This document shows, piece by piece, positions 24,848 through 33,469 of a DNA stretch of 64,000 nt. Position 1 is the stretch's first letter. Each line of letters opens with the position of its first letter. A model generated the notes under the pieces. The model had not been told where the DNA came from. It made no database searches and was given only the letters and a program-made list of their open reading frames with translations. The position numbers and the translations under genes were made by a program. Source of the stretch: Phocaeicola_A sp045647865 (lineage in GTDB: Bacteria; Bacteroidota; Bacteroidia; Bacteroidales; Bacteroidaceae); assembly GCA_045647865.1 (NCBI GenBank), contig JAZRMW010000023.1:62001-126000 (forward strand). Reading direction: 5' to 3'.

Positions 24848-27706
24848 ATGAAAAAACTACTCTCTTTGCCACCTAATCTGGTGGAATGTTTCCACGATAT
24901 CGAAGGGGCTTCCCCTTCAGAATGGTTTTGTACATCCGACCCCGTAGGAGCCAAACTTGGTTCTGGCGGTGGCACCACGTGGTTGCTTCAAGCCTGTCAT
25001 CGTGCTTGGGGTGATGGCCTTTCGTTCAGTGATTGGCTTTCGCGCGAAAAGCGTATCCTGCTTCATGCCGGAGGCCAGAGCCGCCGTTTGCCGGGTTATG
25101 CTCCATCGGGCAAGATATTGACGCCCATTCCCATTTTTCGTTGGGCCAAGGGACAGCGCCTTGGTCAGAATCTCCTTGATCTTCAGCTCCCCCTCTACGA
25201 ACGCATCATGCAGAAGGCACCCCAAGGACTTAATACTCTCATAGCCAGTGGCGATGTATATATCCGCACTTCCCAACCCCTGCAGGCTATTCCTCAGGCT
25301 GACGTGGTGTGCTATGGCCTATGGGTAGACCCCTCTTTAGCCAAGAATCATGGTATCTTTGTCTCCTCGCGCAAGTCCCCTGACCGGCTCGACTTCATGT
25401 TGCAGAAACCCTCGGTGGAGCGCATGGCCGGCCTGCTCCAAACTCACCTCTTCTTGATGGATATTGGCATTTGGCTCTTGAGTGACCGCGCTGTAGAACT
25501 GTTGATGCGGCGTAGCCGGACCTCTCTCGACACGAGTGAATGCCCCCCTCTCCGCTACTACGACCTTTATAGTGACTTCGGTTGCTCGTTGGGAGAACAT
25601 CCTACCATTGATGACCCCGAACTGAAAGAACTCTCCGTGGCCATTCTGCCTCTTCCGGGGGGTGAGTTTTACCACTATGGTACCAGCCGCGAGTTGCTCT
25701 CGTCCACCGTATCAGTACAGAACATTGTACGCGACCAACGCGAGATTGTGCAACGTCGCGTAAAAGTACATCCGGCTATGTTTGTGCAGAATGCGCGGGT
25801 GGACCGTCCCCTGACGGCTGACAACTACGAAGTGTGGATTGAGAACAGTCACATACCTTCTACATGGAGATTGGCTCACCGTCATGTCATCACCGGTGTG
25901 CCTGTCAATGAATGGACACTTACTCTCAACCCGGAAGTCTGCATCGACTGTGTGCCCGTGGACGCCGCCACTTGGGCTGCCCGTCCTTATGGTTTCAATG
26001 ATGCTTTCAAGGGGGCTCTTGACGATGAGTCCACCCTCTTCCTTGGCCGTCCATTTAAGGAGTGGGCTGCCGAGCGTTCCCTTTCCATCAATAGCATCGA
26101 AGGGAATACCGATCTTCAGTCGGCCCGCCTTTTCCCTTTGTGCTCCACAGTAGAGCAGCTGGGTCTTGTGTTCCGCTGGATGACCGCTGAACCGGATTGT
26201 GTTGAGGGACGCACTTTGTGGATGCAGGCCACTCGCTTGTCTGCCGATGAACTGTCAGCCAAGGCCAATTTGAGCCGTCTCTATGCCCAACGCGAAGAAT
26301 TTCGTGCCGCCAATTGGCCGGCATTGGCCCGTAATTGGGAAAAGAGTGTTTTCTATCAGACTAATCTGGAGGATACTGCCAGTGAGTTTGCCCGCTTTGG
26401 TCTTGAAGCACCTGCTCCACTTCCCGAGGTGGCCCCACTCCTTACCCGTATTCATGATCATGCCTTTCGTGCCCGTTTGCAAGCCTTTGAGGGACAGTCC
26501 TTCAAGACCGAAGAGGATAAGGCTTTCCGTTTGTTGCAAGAGGGGTTAACCAACCGTATCCTCAGTCTGCCACAACATCCTCGGCGTGATGTTTATGCCG
26601 ACCAGATAGTATGGGGACGCAGCCCTGTACGTATCGACCTGGCCGGGGGATGGACTGATACACCGCCCTATTGCCTCAGTGAAGGGGGGAATGTGGTGAA
26701 CATCGCTATAGAACTGAACGGACAACCCCCGTTGCAGGCTTACATAAAGCCGTGCAAGGAACCACATATCATCCTGCGCTCCATCGACTTGGGAGCCATG
26801 GAGACTGTCTCGAGTTTTGAGGAGTTGGAGGATTTTGCCCGCGTAGGCAGTCCTTTCTCCATTCCTAAAGCCGCTTTGGCTTTGGCCGGTTTCAGCCCGC
26901 GCTTTTGTGTTGAATCTTTCCGTACATTGGAGGAACAGCTTCGGGCCTTTGGTTCGGGTATCGAAGTGACTCTGCTTTCAGCCATTCCTGCCGGCTCAGG
27001 ATTAGGTACCAGTTCCATTTTGGCCTCCACCGTATTGGGAGCTGTGTCGGACTTCTGTGGCTTGGCTTGGGACAAGAATGAGATATGCCAACGTACCCTT
27101 GCTTTGGAACAATTGCTTACCACTGGTGGCGGTTGGCAGGATCAGTACGGAGGTGTGTTGCAGGGTGTCAAGTTGTTGCAGACCCAGAGTGGTTTCGACC
27201 AAAGCCCCTTGGTACGCTGGTTGCCGGATTTCCTTTTTACCAATCCCGAATATCAGAAGTGCCACCTGCTCTATTATACAGGCATTACCCGCACAGCCAA
27301 GGGCATACTGGCAGAAATTGTGCGTCGCATGTTCTTGAATGAAACGGATCAGTTGGCTCTCCTTGCCGACATGAAAGCACATGCTCTTGACCTCTACGAA
27401 GCCATACAACGAGGCAACTTTGCTGAGATGGGACGCTTGGTGGGGATGACATGGGAACAGAACAAGCGCCTCGACCCTGGAACAAATCCCGAGGCTGTAG
27501 AAGCAGTCATCAGTCGCATTAAGGACTATTGTTTGGGATATAAGTTGCCCGGAGCTGGTGGTGGCGGTTACCTCTACATGGTGGCCAAGGATCCTGAGGC
27601 TGCAGCCCGCATACGCACCATTCTGCAGGAGAATCCTTTGAACGACTGTGCCCGCTTTGTGGATATGTCTCTTTCCGACAAGGGATTGCAGATAAGTCGT
27701 AGCTGA
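24848..27706 (+). CDS. fkp: Bifunctional fucokinase / L-fucose-1-phosphate guanylyltransferase
   Basis: A 952-residue two-domain enzyme that phosphorylates free L-fucose and converts fucose-1-phosphate to GDP-fucose. This is the salvage route by which gut Bacteroidales fucosylate capsule and glycoproteins. The N-terminal pyrophosphorylase half shows LHAGGQSRRLPGYAPSGKILTPIP (the nucleotide-binding signature). The C-terminal half is a GHMP kinase with DLAGGWTDTPPYCLSEGG, IPAGSGLGTSSILASTVLGA (ATP-binding motif 2) and KLPGAGGGGYLYMV (motif 3). Its length matches the characterised Fkp (about 950 residues). ATG 24848 (MKKLLSLPP) was chosen over an upstream in-frame start at 24791, because a near-consensus -7 element (TTACTTTG, 24806-24813) lies between them. 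Confidence 0.95.
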   Translation: MKKLLSLPPNLVECFHDIEGASPSEWFCTSDPVGAKLGSGGGTTWLLQACHRAWGDGLSFSDWLSREKRILLHAGGQSRRLPGYAPSGKILTPIPIFRWAKGQRLGQNLLDLQLPLYERIMQKAPQGLNTLIASGDVYIRTSQPLQAIPQADVVCYGLWVDPSLAKNHGIFVSSRKSPDRLDFMLQKPSVERMAGLLQTHLFLMDIGIWLLSDRAVELLMRRSRTSLDTSECPPLRYYDLYSDFGCSLGEHPTIDDPELKELSVAILPLPGGEFYHYGTSRELLSSTVSVQNIVRDQREIVQRRVKVHPAMFVQNARVDRPLTADNYEVWIENSHIPSTWRLAHRHVITGVPVNEWTLTLNPEVCIDCVPVDAATWAARPYGFNDAFKGALDDESTLFLGRPFKEWAAERSLSINSIEGNTDLQSARLFPLCSTVEQLGLVFRWMTAEPDCVEGRTLWMQATRLSADELSAKANLSRLYAQREEFRAANWPALARNWEKSVFYQTNLEDTASEFARFGLEAPAPLPEVAPLLTRIHDHAFRARLQAFEGQSFKTEEDKAFRLLQEGLTNRILSLPQHPRRDVYADQIVWGRSPVRIDLAGGWTDTPPYCLSEGGNVVNIAIELNGQPPLQAYIKPCKEPHIILRSIDLGAMETVSSFEELEDFARVGSPFSIPKAALALAGFSPRFCVESFRTLEEQLRAFGSGIEVTLLSAIPAGSGLGTSSILASTVLGAVSDFCGLAWDKNEICQRTLALEQLLTTGGGWQDQYGGVLQGVKLLQTQSGFDQSPLVRWLPDFLFTNPEYQKCHLLYYTGITRTAKGILAEIVRRMFLNETDQLALLADMKAHALDLYEAIQRGNFAEMGRLVGMTWEQNKRLDPGTNPEAVEAVISRIKDYCLGYKLPGAGGGGYLYMVAKDPEAAARIRTILQENPLNDCARFVDMSLSDKGLQISRS

Positions 27707-27756
27707 TTTCCGGCTGTGAACCACCCTTTTTCCCCCATAGAAGCAGCTTTATAGTT

Positions 27757-27850
27757 CTATAGGTACTATAACCACTATAGTATCTATAGTTACTATCGCC
27801 ACTATAGAATCTATAGCCACCATCGACCGCCTATAGCTCCTATAAAACCT
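27757..27850. repeat. 27-bp tandem repeats built from CTATAG palindromes
   Basis: CTATAG occurs at 27757, 27775, 27784, 27802, 27811 and 27831, alternating 18 and 9 bp, which defines a 27-bp unit containing two palindromes. At least three units are recognisable, with decaying copies after 27831 (CTATAAAACCTATGGCTCC). It lies between fkp and the promoter of rhaB. Confidence 0.8.
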
Positions 27851-27946
27851 ATGGCTCCTGTCGCCTCTTAGTTTTAAAAAAGCTAAAATATCTACTCCCA
27901 AAGCAGAAAAATGTCTTGTCTTGTTGGTCGGTTGGGGAAAAAGGCT

Positions 27947-27954
27947 TATTTTTG
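27947..27954 (+). promoter_or_regulatory. -7 promoter element of the rha operon
   Basis: TATTTTTG fits TAnnTTTG. The -33 position reads TTGG rather than TTTG, which suits an activator-dependent promoter such as one driven by an AraC-type RhaR. No rhaR is present in the window. Confidence 0.5.
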
Positions 27955-27970
27955 GACAATTTTTATTAAC

Positions 27971-27994
27971 TGGGTGCGCACACGGTGCGACCCA
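27971..27994 (+). promoter_or_regulatory. Leader hairpin in front of rhaB
   Basis: TGGGT(G)CGCAC (27971-27981) pairs with GTGCGACCCA (27985-27994) with one bulged G and the loop ACG. It lies in the short 5' leader between the promoter element and the rhaB start at 28014. A role in translation or protein binding is possible but unsupported. Confidence 0.45.
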
Positions 27995-28013
27995 CAACCA
28001 AATATAGCGTTAC

Positions 28014-29477
28014 ATGAAAGACAAGAATTTCTTTGCGGTGGACTTAGGAGCCACCAGCGGACGTACTATCTTGGGTACCCTTTCTGAAGGTAAATTCGAG
28101 ATGAAGGAGTTGACCCGTTTCCCTAATAATATCATTGAAGTGGGTGGACATTTCTATTGGGACATCTATGCTCTGTATCACGAAATCATCCGTGGCTTGA
28201 AGGTGGTGGCACAGGAAGGCATTAAGATTGAATCCATCGGTATTGACACGTGGGGTGTGGACTTCGTCTGCTTCGGTAAGGACGGTGGTGTCATGCGCAG
28301 TCCTTATTGCTATCGTGATCCCCATACGTTCAGTGCTATGGAGGAGTTTTTTAACGTGATTCCTAAGGAAAAAGTCTATGACGTGACTGGCATTCAGTTT
28401 CTGAACTTCAACAGTCTGTTCCAACTTTATGCACTCAAGCGCGACAAGAGTTCGGCTTTGGAGGCAGCAGACAAGATACTGTTTATCCCCGATGCACTCA
28501 GTTATATGCTTACAGGAAAGATGGTGACTGAATATACCATTGCATCCACTTCACAGATGCTGGATCCTCGCACCAAACGTTTCGACAAGGAATTGATGGA
28601 AGCTGTGGGTGTCACCGAGGAACAGTTCGGCCGCTTTGTCTTCCCTGGTGAAGAGGTAGGCCCATTGAGCGAAGAGGTGCAGAAACAGACCGGACTTGGC
28701 GCTATACCCGTCATTGCCGTGGCTGGTCATGACACAGGAAGTGCTGTAGCTGCTGTGCCCGCTCAGAACGAACGTTTTGCATACCTCAGTTCTGGTACAT
28801 GGTCACTCATGGGTATCGAGGTGAAGGATGCTATCATCACTCCCGAAAGTTACAAGGTAAACTTCACTAATGAGGGTGGAGTAGAGGGTACTACCCGCTT
28901 CTTGAAGAATATCTGTGGTATGTGGTTGTTGGAGCGTTGCCGCAAGGAGTGGACTACTGATTATAGCTACCCTGAACTGATAGAGGCCGCTATGGCTGCT
29001 CCGGCTTTCCGTAGCCTGATCAATCCGGATGACGCTTGTTTTGCTAACCCCGACCGCATGATTGAAGCCATTCAGGAATATTGCCGTCGCACCGGCCAAC
29101 CCGTTCCCGAAACTCATGGTGAGCTGACACGCTGTATCTTTGAAAGTCTGCCCTTGCGCTACAAACAAGTGTTCGGCTGGATGCAGGAGATGGCACCGTT
29201 TGCCATTGAAAAACTCCACGTTATCGGAGGTGGTTCAAAGAACAATGTGCTCAACCAGTTTACAGCCAATGCATTGGGTATCCCCGTAGTCGCTGGTCCG
29301 TCAGAAGCTACAGCCATCGGTAACATCATGTTACAGGCCAAGGCTGTCGGCATGGTAGATGACATACAGGGCATGCGTCACCTTATTGCATCGTCCATCG
29401 AAACGGCTGAATTCATTCCCCAAGATACTGAGGTATGGAACGAAGCCTTCCAGAAGTTTGTGGAGGTTACAAAGTGA
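28014..29477 (+). CDS. rhaB: L-rhamnulokinase
   Basis: A 487-residue FGGY-family sugar kinase that phosphorylates L-rhamnulose to rhamnulose-1-phosphate. FAVDLGATSGRTILG is the N-terminal phosphate-binding signature. SIGIDTWGVDFVCF carries the catalytic-base Asp. AVAGHDTGSAVAAVP and YLSSGTWSLMGIE are FGGY core motifs, and HVIGGGSKNNVLNQFTANALGIPV is the C-terminal adenosine-binding segment. First gene of rhaB-rhaA-rhaT-rhaD. Rhamnulokinase rather than fuculokinase or xylulokinase follows from the SSGTWSLMG wording and the neighbours. Confidence 0.95.
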   Translation: MKDKNFFAVDLGATSGRTILGTLSEGKFEMKELTRFPNNIIEVGGHFYWDIYALYHEIIRGLKVVAQEGIKIESIGIDTWGVDFVCFGKDGGVMRSPYCYRDPHTFSAMEEFFNVIPKEKVYDVTGIQFLNFNSLFQLYALKRDKSSALEAADKILFIPDALSYMLTGKMVTEYTIASTSQMLDPRTKRFDKELMEAVGVTEEQFGRFVFPGEEVGPLSEEVQKQTGLGAIPVIAVAGHDTGSAVAAVPAQNERFAYLSSGTWSLMGIEVKDAIITPESYKVNFTNEGGVEGTTRFLKNICGMWLLERCRKEWTTDYSYPELIEAAMAAPAFRSLINPDDACFANPDRMIEAIQEYCRRTGQPVPETHGELTRCIFESLPLRYKQVFGWMQEMAPFAIEKLHVIGGGSKNNVLNQFTANALGIPVVAGPSEATAIGNIMLQAKAVGMVDDIQGMRHLIASSIETAEFIPQDTEVWNEAFQKFVEVTK

Positions 29478-29529
29478 ATAATCATTGAAAATAAAAATAT
29501 TACTAACCAAAATAAAAGAAAAACCTATC

Positions 29530-30783
29530 ATGAAAGAAGAATTGATTAACAAAGCGTATGAGATTGCAAAGGAGCGCTATGCTGCCATTGGTATTGACAC
29601 AGACAAAGTATTGGAACAGTTGCAGGACTTCCACCTCAGCATGCACTGCTGGCAGGCTGACGATGTGAAGGGCTTCGAGGTACAGGGTGGTGACATGTCG
29701 GGTGGTATCCAGTCAACTGGTGACTTCCCTGGTGCTGCTCGCAACATCGATGAACTTCGTCAAGATATCCTCAAGGCTAAGTCTTTGATTCCCGGTGACC
29801 ATCGTTTGAATCTCCATGAAATCTATGGTGATTTCAAAGGTAAGGTAGTTGACCGTGATGAAGTGACTGTAGAACACTTCCAAAGTTGGATCGATTGGGC
29901 TAAGGAGAACAATACTTTGCTCGACTTCAACTCTTCATCATTCTCTCATCCGAAGAGCGGAAGCTTGTCACTTTCTAACCCTGATGAGGGTATCCGCAAG
30001 TTCTGGATTGAGCACACCAAGCGTTGCCGCGATATTGCCAATGCCATGGGTGAAGCTCAGGGTGACCCCTGTATCATGAACCTTTGGGTACACGATGGCT
30101 GCAAGGACGTGAGCGTAAACCATGCTCTCTATCGCAACTTGCTGAAGCAGTCACTTGATGAAATCTTCACTAAGGAACAGCCTATGATGAAGGATTGTAT
30201 CGAGGGTAAGGTATTCGGTATCGGTCTTGAAAGCTTCACTGTCGGTTCACATGACTTCTATACTGCTTATGCTGCTCAGAACGATAAGATTCTGACTATC
30301 GACACTGGTCACTATCATCCTACAGAATCTCCTGCAGACAAAGTAAGTGCTGTGCTTCCTTTCGTAAAAGAATTGATGCTCCACGTATCTCGTCCTGTTC
30401 GTTGGGACTCTGACCACGTAACCATCATGGACGATCCCACTCAGGAACTCTTCTTCGAAATCGTTCGTGCCGGTGCTCTTGACCGTGTACACTACGGTCT
30501 CGACTTCTTCGATGGCTCTATCAACCGTATCGGTGCTTACGTTATCGGTTCTCGTTCAGCTCAGAAGTGCATGCTCCGTGCTTTGCTCGAGCCACAGGAA
30601 CTCATCTCTAAATACGAGTTGGCAGGCGAGGGTTACAAAGTGCTTGCTCTCATTGAAGAGCAGAAGGCAATGCCTTGGCAGGCTGTTTACGATATGTTCT
30701 GCTTGAAGAACAACGTACCTGTAGGCGATGCATTTATCGCTGATATTGATAAGTATGTTGCTGAAGTGACTTCTAAGAGATAA
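29530..30783 (+). CDS. rhaA: L-rhamnose isomerase
   Basis: A 417-residue metal-dependent aldose-ketose isomerase that converts L-rhamnose to L-rhamnulose. Family signatures include HLSMHCWQADDVKGFE near the N-terminus, LHEIYGDF, NLWVHDGCKDVSVNH (metal-binding region), LTIDTGHYHPTE and DYSV-like LDFFDGSINRIGAYVIGSRS. The length fits RhaA (about 418). ATG 29530 was chosen because the preceding in-frame extension from 29485 adds a lysine-rich peptide not typical of the family. Second gene of the rha operon, 52 bp after rhaB. Confidence 0.96.
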   Translation: MKEELINKAYEIAKERYAAIGIDTDKVLEQLQDFHLSMHCWQADDVKGFEVQGGDMSGGIQSTGDFPGAARNIDELRQDILKAKSLIPGDHRLNLHEIYGDFKGKVVDRDEVTVEHFQSWIDWAKENNTLLDFNSSSFSHPKSGSLSLSNPDEGIRKFWIEHTKRCRDIANAMGEAQGDPCIMNLWVHDGCKDVSVNHALYRNLLKQSLDEIFTKEQPMMKDCIEGKVFGIGLESFTVGSHDFYTAYAAQNDKILTIDTGHYHPTESPADKVSAVLPFVKELMLHVSRPVRWDSDHVTIMDDPTQELFFEIVRAGALDRVHYGLDFFDGSINRIGAYVIGSRSAQKCMLRALLEPQELISKYELAGEGYKVLALIEEQKAMPWQAVYDMFCLKNNVPVGDAFIADIDKYVAEVTSKR

Positions 30784-30793
30784 CAAAAACAAC

Positions 30794-30842
30794 GAAGACC
30801 CACTCTAACCCTCCTTTACGAGGAGGATTTAGGTGGGTCTTC
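30794..30842. repeat. Intercistronic REP-like hairpin rhaA-rhaT
   Basis: GAAGACCCACTCTAACCCTCCT pairs over 22 bases with AGGAGGATTTAGGTGGGTCTTC around TTACG. It belongs to the same family as the element embedded in the coding sequence at 2681-2713. It lies between genes of one operon and may tune relative expression. Confidence 0.85.
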
Positions 30843-30862
30843 CCTTTTAATGGTAGAATATT

Positions 30863-31900
30863 ATGGATATAGTAATCGGACTACTGATTATTGCCATCGG
30901 TGCCTTCTGTCAGTCAAGCTGCTACGTGCCTATCAATAAGATTAAGGACTGGTCGTGGGAGTCGTACTGGATTGTACAGGGTGTATTCGCATGGTTGTTG
31001 TTCCCCTTGTTGGGAGCTTTGTTGGCAGTGCCCGAAGGGCATAGCTTGTGTGAATTGTTCACCGATGGCAGCTCATTCAACATTTGGATGACTGTATTCT
31101 TTGGCGTACTGTGGGGAGTTGGAGGTTTGACTTTCGGTCTCTCTATGCGCTATCTGGGTGTAGCTTTGGGACAGAGTATTGCATTGGGCACCTGTGCCGG
31201 ATTGGGAACCATCATGGGACCCGTGTTGCTGAACATGTTTTTCCCCGAGTTGAATGCCCTCGAGTCATTGACCTTTGCCGTTATCCTTGGTGTGGTAGTT
31301 ACCCTTGTAGGTATCGCCATCATTGGTGTGGCAGGTGGTATGAAGGCCGCTTCCCTCTCAGAAGAGGAGAAGAAAGCCGCTGTGAAGGACTTCAATTTCC
31401 CGAAGGGATTGGCCATCGCCTTGTTGGCCGGCTTCATGAGTGGCTGCTTCAACGTAGGTTTGGAGTTTGGTAAAGACATCAATTTCGGTGAACTTACCGA
31501 CCCGATGTTCCGCACCTTGCCTGCCACTTTGCTCGTCACTCTTGGCGGATTCGTCACCAATGCCATCTACTGTTTCTATCAGAACAGCAAGAACAAGACA
31601 TGGGGCGACTATAAGAAAGGAAACGTATGGTTGAACAATATCATCTTCTGTGCGTTGGCCGGAGGTCTGTGGTACAGTCAGTTCTTTGGTCTCTCGTTGG
31701 GCAAAGGATTCCTCACCGAGTCACCCACATTGATGACTCTCGCCTTCTGCATCCTCATGGCATTGAACGTAACCTTCTCCAACGTGTGGGGTATCATCCT
31801 CAAAGAGTGGAAAGGTTGTTCACAGAAGACCATTGCCGTATTGGTTATCGGTATTATCGTACTGATAGCTTCCACATTTATACCTGAATTATTGAAATAG
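30863..31900 (+). CDS. rhaT: L-rhamnose:H+ symporter
   Basis: A 345-residue inner-membrane permease with about ten transmembrane helices. The start IGLLIIAIGAFCQSSCYVPINKIKDWSWESYWIVQGVFAWLL matches the RhaT family (drug/metabolite transporter superfamily). GVLWGVGGLTFGLSMRYLGVALGQSIALG is another family signature. It imports L-rhamnose with protons for RhaA. Third gene of the rha operon. The cysteine-bearing first helix (CQSSC) is normal for Bacteroidales members. Confidence 0.93.
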   Translation: MDIVIGLLIIAIGAFCQSSCYVPINKIKDWSWESYWIVQGVFAWLLFPLLGALLAVPEGHSLCELFTDGSSFNIWMTVFFGVLWGVGGLTFGLSMRYLGVALGQSIALGTCAGLGTIMGPVLLNMFFPELNALESLTFAVILGVVVTLVGIAIIGVAGGMKAASLSEEEKKAAVKDFNFPKGLAIALLAGFMSGCFNVGLEFGKDINFGELTDPMFRTLPATLLVTLGGFVTNAIYCFYQNSKNKTWGDYKKGNVWLNNIIFCALAGGLWYSQFFGLSLGKGFLTESPTLMTLAFCILMALNVTFSNVWGIILKEWKGCSQKTIAVLVIGIIVLIASTFIPELLK

Positions 31901-31907
31901 AAGAGTT

Positions 31908-32008
31908 GGAGTTCAAGAATTTGGGAGTTACAGGAGTTCGGGTAGTAGTACTCTTTACAGACAACTCTATTGTCTGAACTCCTGTAACTCCCGCAACTCC
32001 TGAACTCC
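31908..32008. repeat. Intercistronic dyad rhaT-rhaD, GGAGTT-word family
   Basis: The left arm 31908-31939 (GGAGTTC...GGGAGTTACAGGAGTTC) pairs with 31976-32008 (GAACTCCTGTAACTCCC...GAACTCC) over about 32 bases. The arms are internal repeats of the word GGAGTT. AGACAAC/TTGTCT extends the stem. Relatives lie at 57921-58082 and 59682-59786. Confidence 0.85.
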
Positions 32009-32027
32009 TATATTAAAGAAAAGTAAT

Positions 32028-32837
32028 ATGAGCATATTAGACAATCGTCCCGCACTGGCCAAGGCCGTGGGACAAGTAGCAGAGGTTGCCGGTTACCTGT
32101 GGCAGAAAGGTTGGGCCGAGCGTAACGGAGGCAACATCACCGTAAACATTACCGAGTATATCGACGACGAAATCAAGGCTATGCCTGCCATCAGCGACGT
32201 GATGCAGATTGGTACCACATTGCCCCACCTGAAGGGTTGCTATTTCTATTGCAAGGGTACCCAGATGCGTATGCGCGACCTTGCCCGTTGGCCGATGGAC
32301 AATGGTTCTATCATCCGCATCTTGGATGACTGTGCCAGCTATGTCATCATTGCCGATAATCCTGTGAAGCCCACTTCCGAGCTTCCTTCACACTTGAGTG
32401 TACACAACTATCTGTTGGCCAAGGGTTCTCCCTACCGTGCATCGTTGCACACCCATCCTATCGAACTGGTGGCACTGACCCACAGTCAGAAGTATATGGA
32501 AAAGGATGTGGCTACCCGCATGTTGTGGAGCATGATTCCCGAGACAAAGGCTTTCTGTCCGCGCGGATTGGGTATGGTTCCTTATCTGATGCCCAGCGGC
32601 GTAGAGTTGGCCGATGCCACTATCAAGGCTATCGATGATGACTACGATGTGGTAATGTGGGAGAAACACGGAGTATTTGCCGTTGATACCGACATCATGT
32701 CAGCTTTCGACCAGGTGGATGTGCTCAACAAGTCTGCCCTCATCTACATTGCTGCCAAGAACATGGGATTCGAGCCCGAAGGCATGAGCGATGCTCAGAT
32801 GAAGGAGTTGAGCGACACCTTCGGCTTGCCGAAATAA
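32028..32837 (+). CDS. rhaD: Rhamnulose-1-phosphate aldolase
   Basis: A 269-residue class II (zinc) aldolase of the AraD/FucA family that cleaves rhamnulose-1-phosphate to dihydroxyacetone phosphate and L-lactaldehyde. The GWAERNGGNITVNIT segment binds phosphate, ASLHTHPIELVAL gives two zinc-ligand histidines, and VVMWEKHGVFAV holds the third His. It ends the operon; a terminator follows immediately. The lactaldehyde reductase and AraC regulator often found with these genes are not in the window. Confidence 0.95.
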   Translation: MSILDNRPALAKAVGQVAEVAGYLWQKGWAERNGGNITVNITEYIDDEIKAMPAISDVMQIGTTLPHLKGCYFYCKGTQMRMRDLARWPMDNGSIIRILDDCASYVIIADNPVKPTSELPSHLSVHNYLLAKGSPYRASLHTHPIELVALTHSQKYMEKDVATRMLWSMIPETKAFCPRGLGMVPYLMPSGVELADATIKAIDDDYDVVMWEKHGVFAVDTDIMSAFDQVDVLNKSALIYIAAKNMGFEPEGMSDAQMKELSDTFGLPK

Positions 32838-32844
32838 TCTTTTC

Positions 32845-32872
32845 TCACATCACAAGAGTGTGATGTGATTTT
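32845..32872 (+). terminator. Rho-independent terminator of the rha operon
   Basis: TCACATCACA (32845-32854), loop AGAG, TGTGATGTGA (32859-32868) and TTTT form a perfect 10-bp hairpin with a short T-run, 8 bp after the rhaD stop. Confidence 0.9.
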
Positions 32873-32875
32873 CAG

Positions 32876-32933
32876 ACGCGGATAATATGGATAAATGACT
32901 GTGTAGTCAACGACATGTCCATGTTGTCCGCGT
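32876..32933. repeat. Dyad element, CGCGGATTA family
   Basis: ACGCGGATAATATGGATA (32876-32893) pairs with TGTCCATGTTGTCCGCGT (32916-32933) over all 18 positions, using four G-U pairs. The wording resembles the larger dyads at 53373-53453 and 60969-61068. Confidence 0.65.
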
Positions 32934-33065
32934 TGTCTTTTTGCATAAGAGCCGAAAAGATTGACGTAATCGCGCTTCCTTTGACCGTAATTTCCGTTTC
33001 CTTTTGTTTCCACTGAATCTCCCCTTGTTGGGAATGGCGGTTTATCTATTGGGGTACTGTAATCT

Positions 33066-33156
33066 CTCTTAAGGGAAACTGCAGTTTTCTTGTAGAGAAA
33101 CTTTTGTTCTTTTTAAGAGAAACTTGAATTCCCAACAGAAGAAATTTTAGGAAACT
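33066..33156. repeat. Degenerate GAGAAACTT repeats, 22-bp period
   Basis: GAAACT starts at 33075, 33097 and 33119, with a weaker unit GAAATT at 33141. Each is preceded by TAAGG, TAGA, AAGA or similar. Period exactly 22. The flanks contain two CTGCAG sites (CTGCAG at 33079 and 33155). Confidence 0.7.
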
Positions 33157-33459
33157 GCAGAGCGTTGATTTTTAGTCATATACTTGTATGATGCGTTGAC
33201 TGTTTTACCCCTTATTGATGCTATAGGTTCACTCTGTTGAACAATCTTCTTTATTAGAGTCGACTATATCCCCACTTGTTCCTTGTAGCTCATCACTCGT
33301 AGCTTGTCACTCGAGTTCGTAAGCTCATCAGCTTCGCAATCTTAATTCTTTGATGATTCATTTGCAAGATTGCTCATAACTCAACACTCTAAAATCTGTT
33401 CTTCAACACCTCTCACAAAATAATTCCTCATTCATCATTTATAATTCATAATTAAGTCG
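33157..33459. other. Gene-free stretch with a small hairpin and AGCTCATCACTCGTAGC words
   Basis: No gene. GCAATCTT (33336-33343) and AAGATTGC (33366-33373) form a hairpin. The preceding 60 bases repeat GTAGC/CTCATCA/CACTCG words resembling the frdC-frdA dyad. AT-rich sequence follows up to the promoter at 33460. Confidence 0.55.
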
Positions 33460-33467
33460 TATCTTTG
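33460..33467 (+). promoter_or_regulatory. Promoter element of the candidate structured RNA
   Basis: TATCTTTG fits TAnnTTTG exactly. The -33 region (ATTTATAATTC) is only a partial match. Transcription would begin near 33474, at the left flank of the first hairpin, with no translatable gene until 33922. Confidence 0.6.
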
Positions 33468-33469
33468 CC

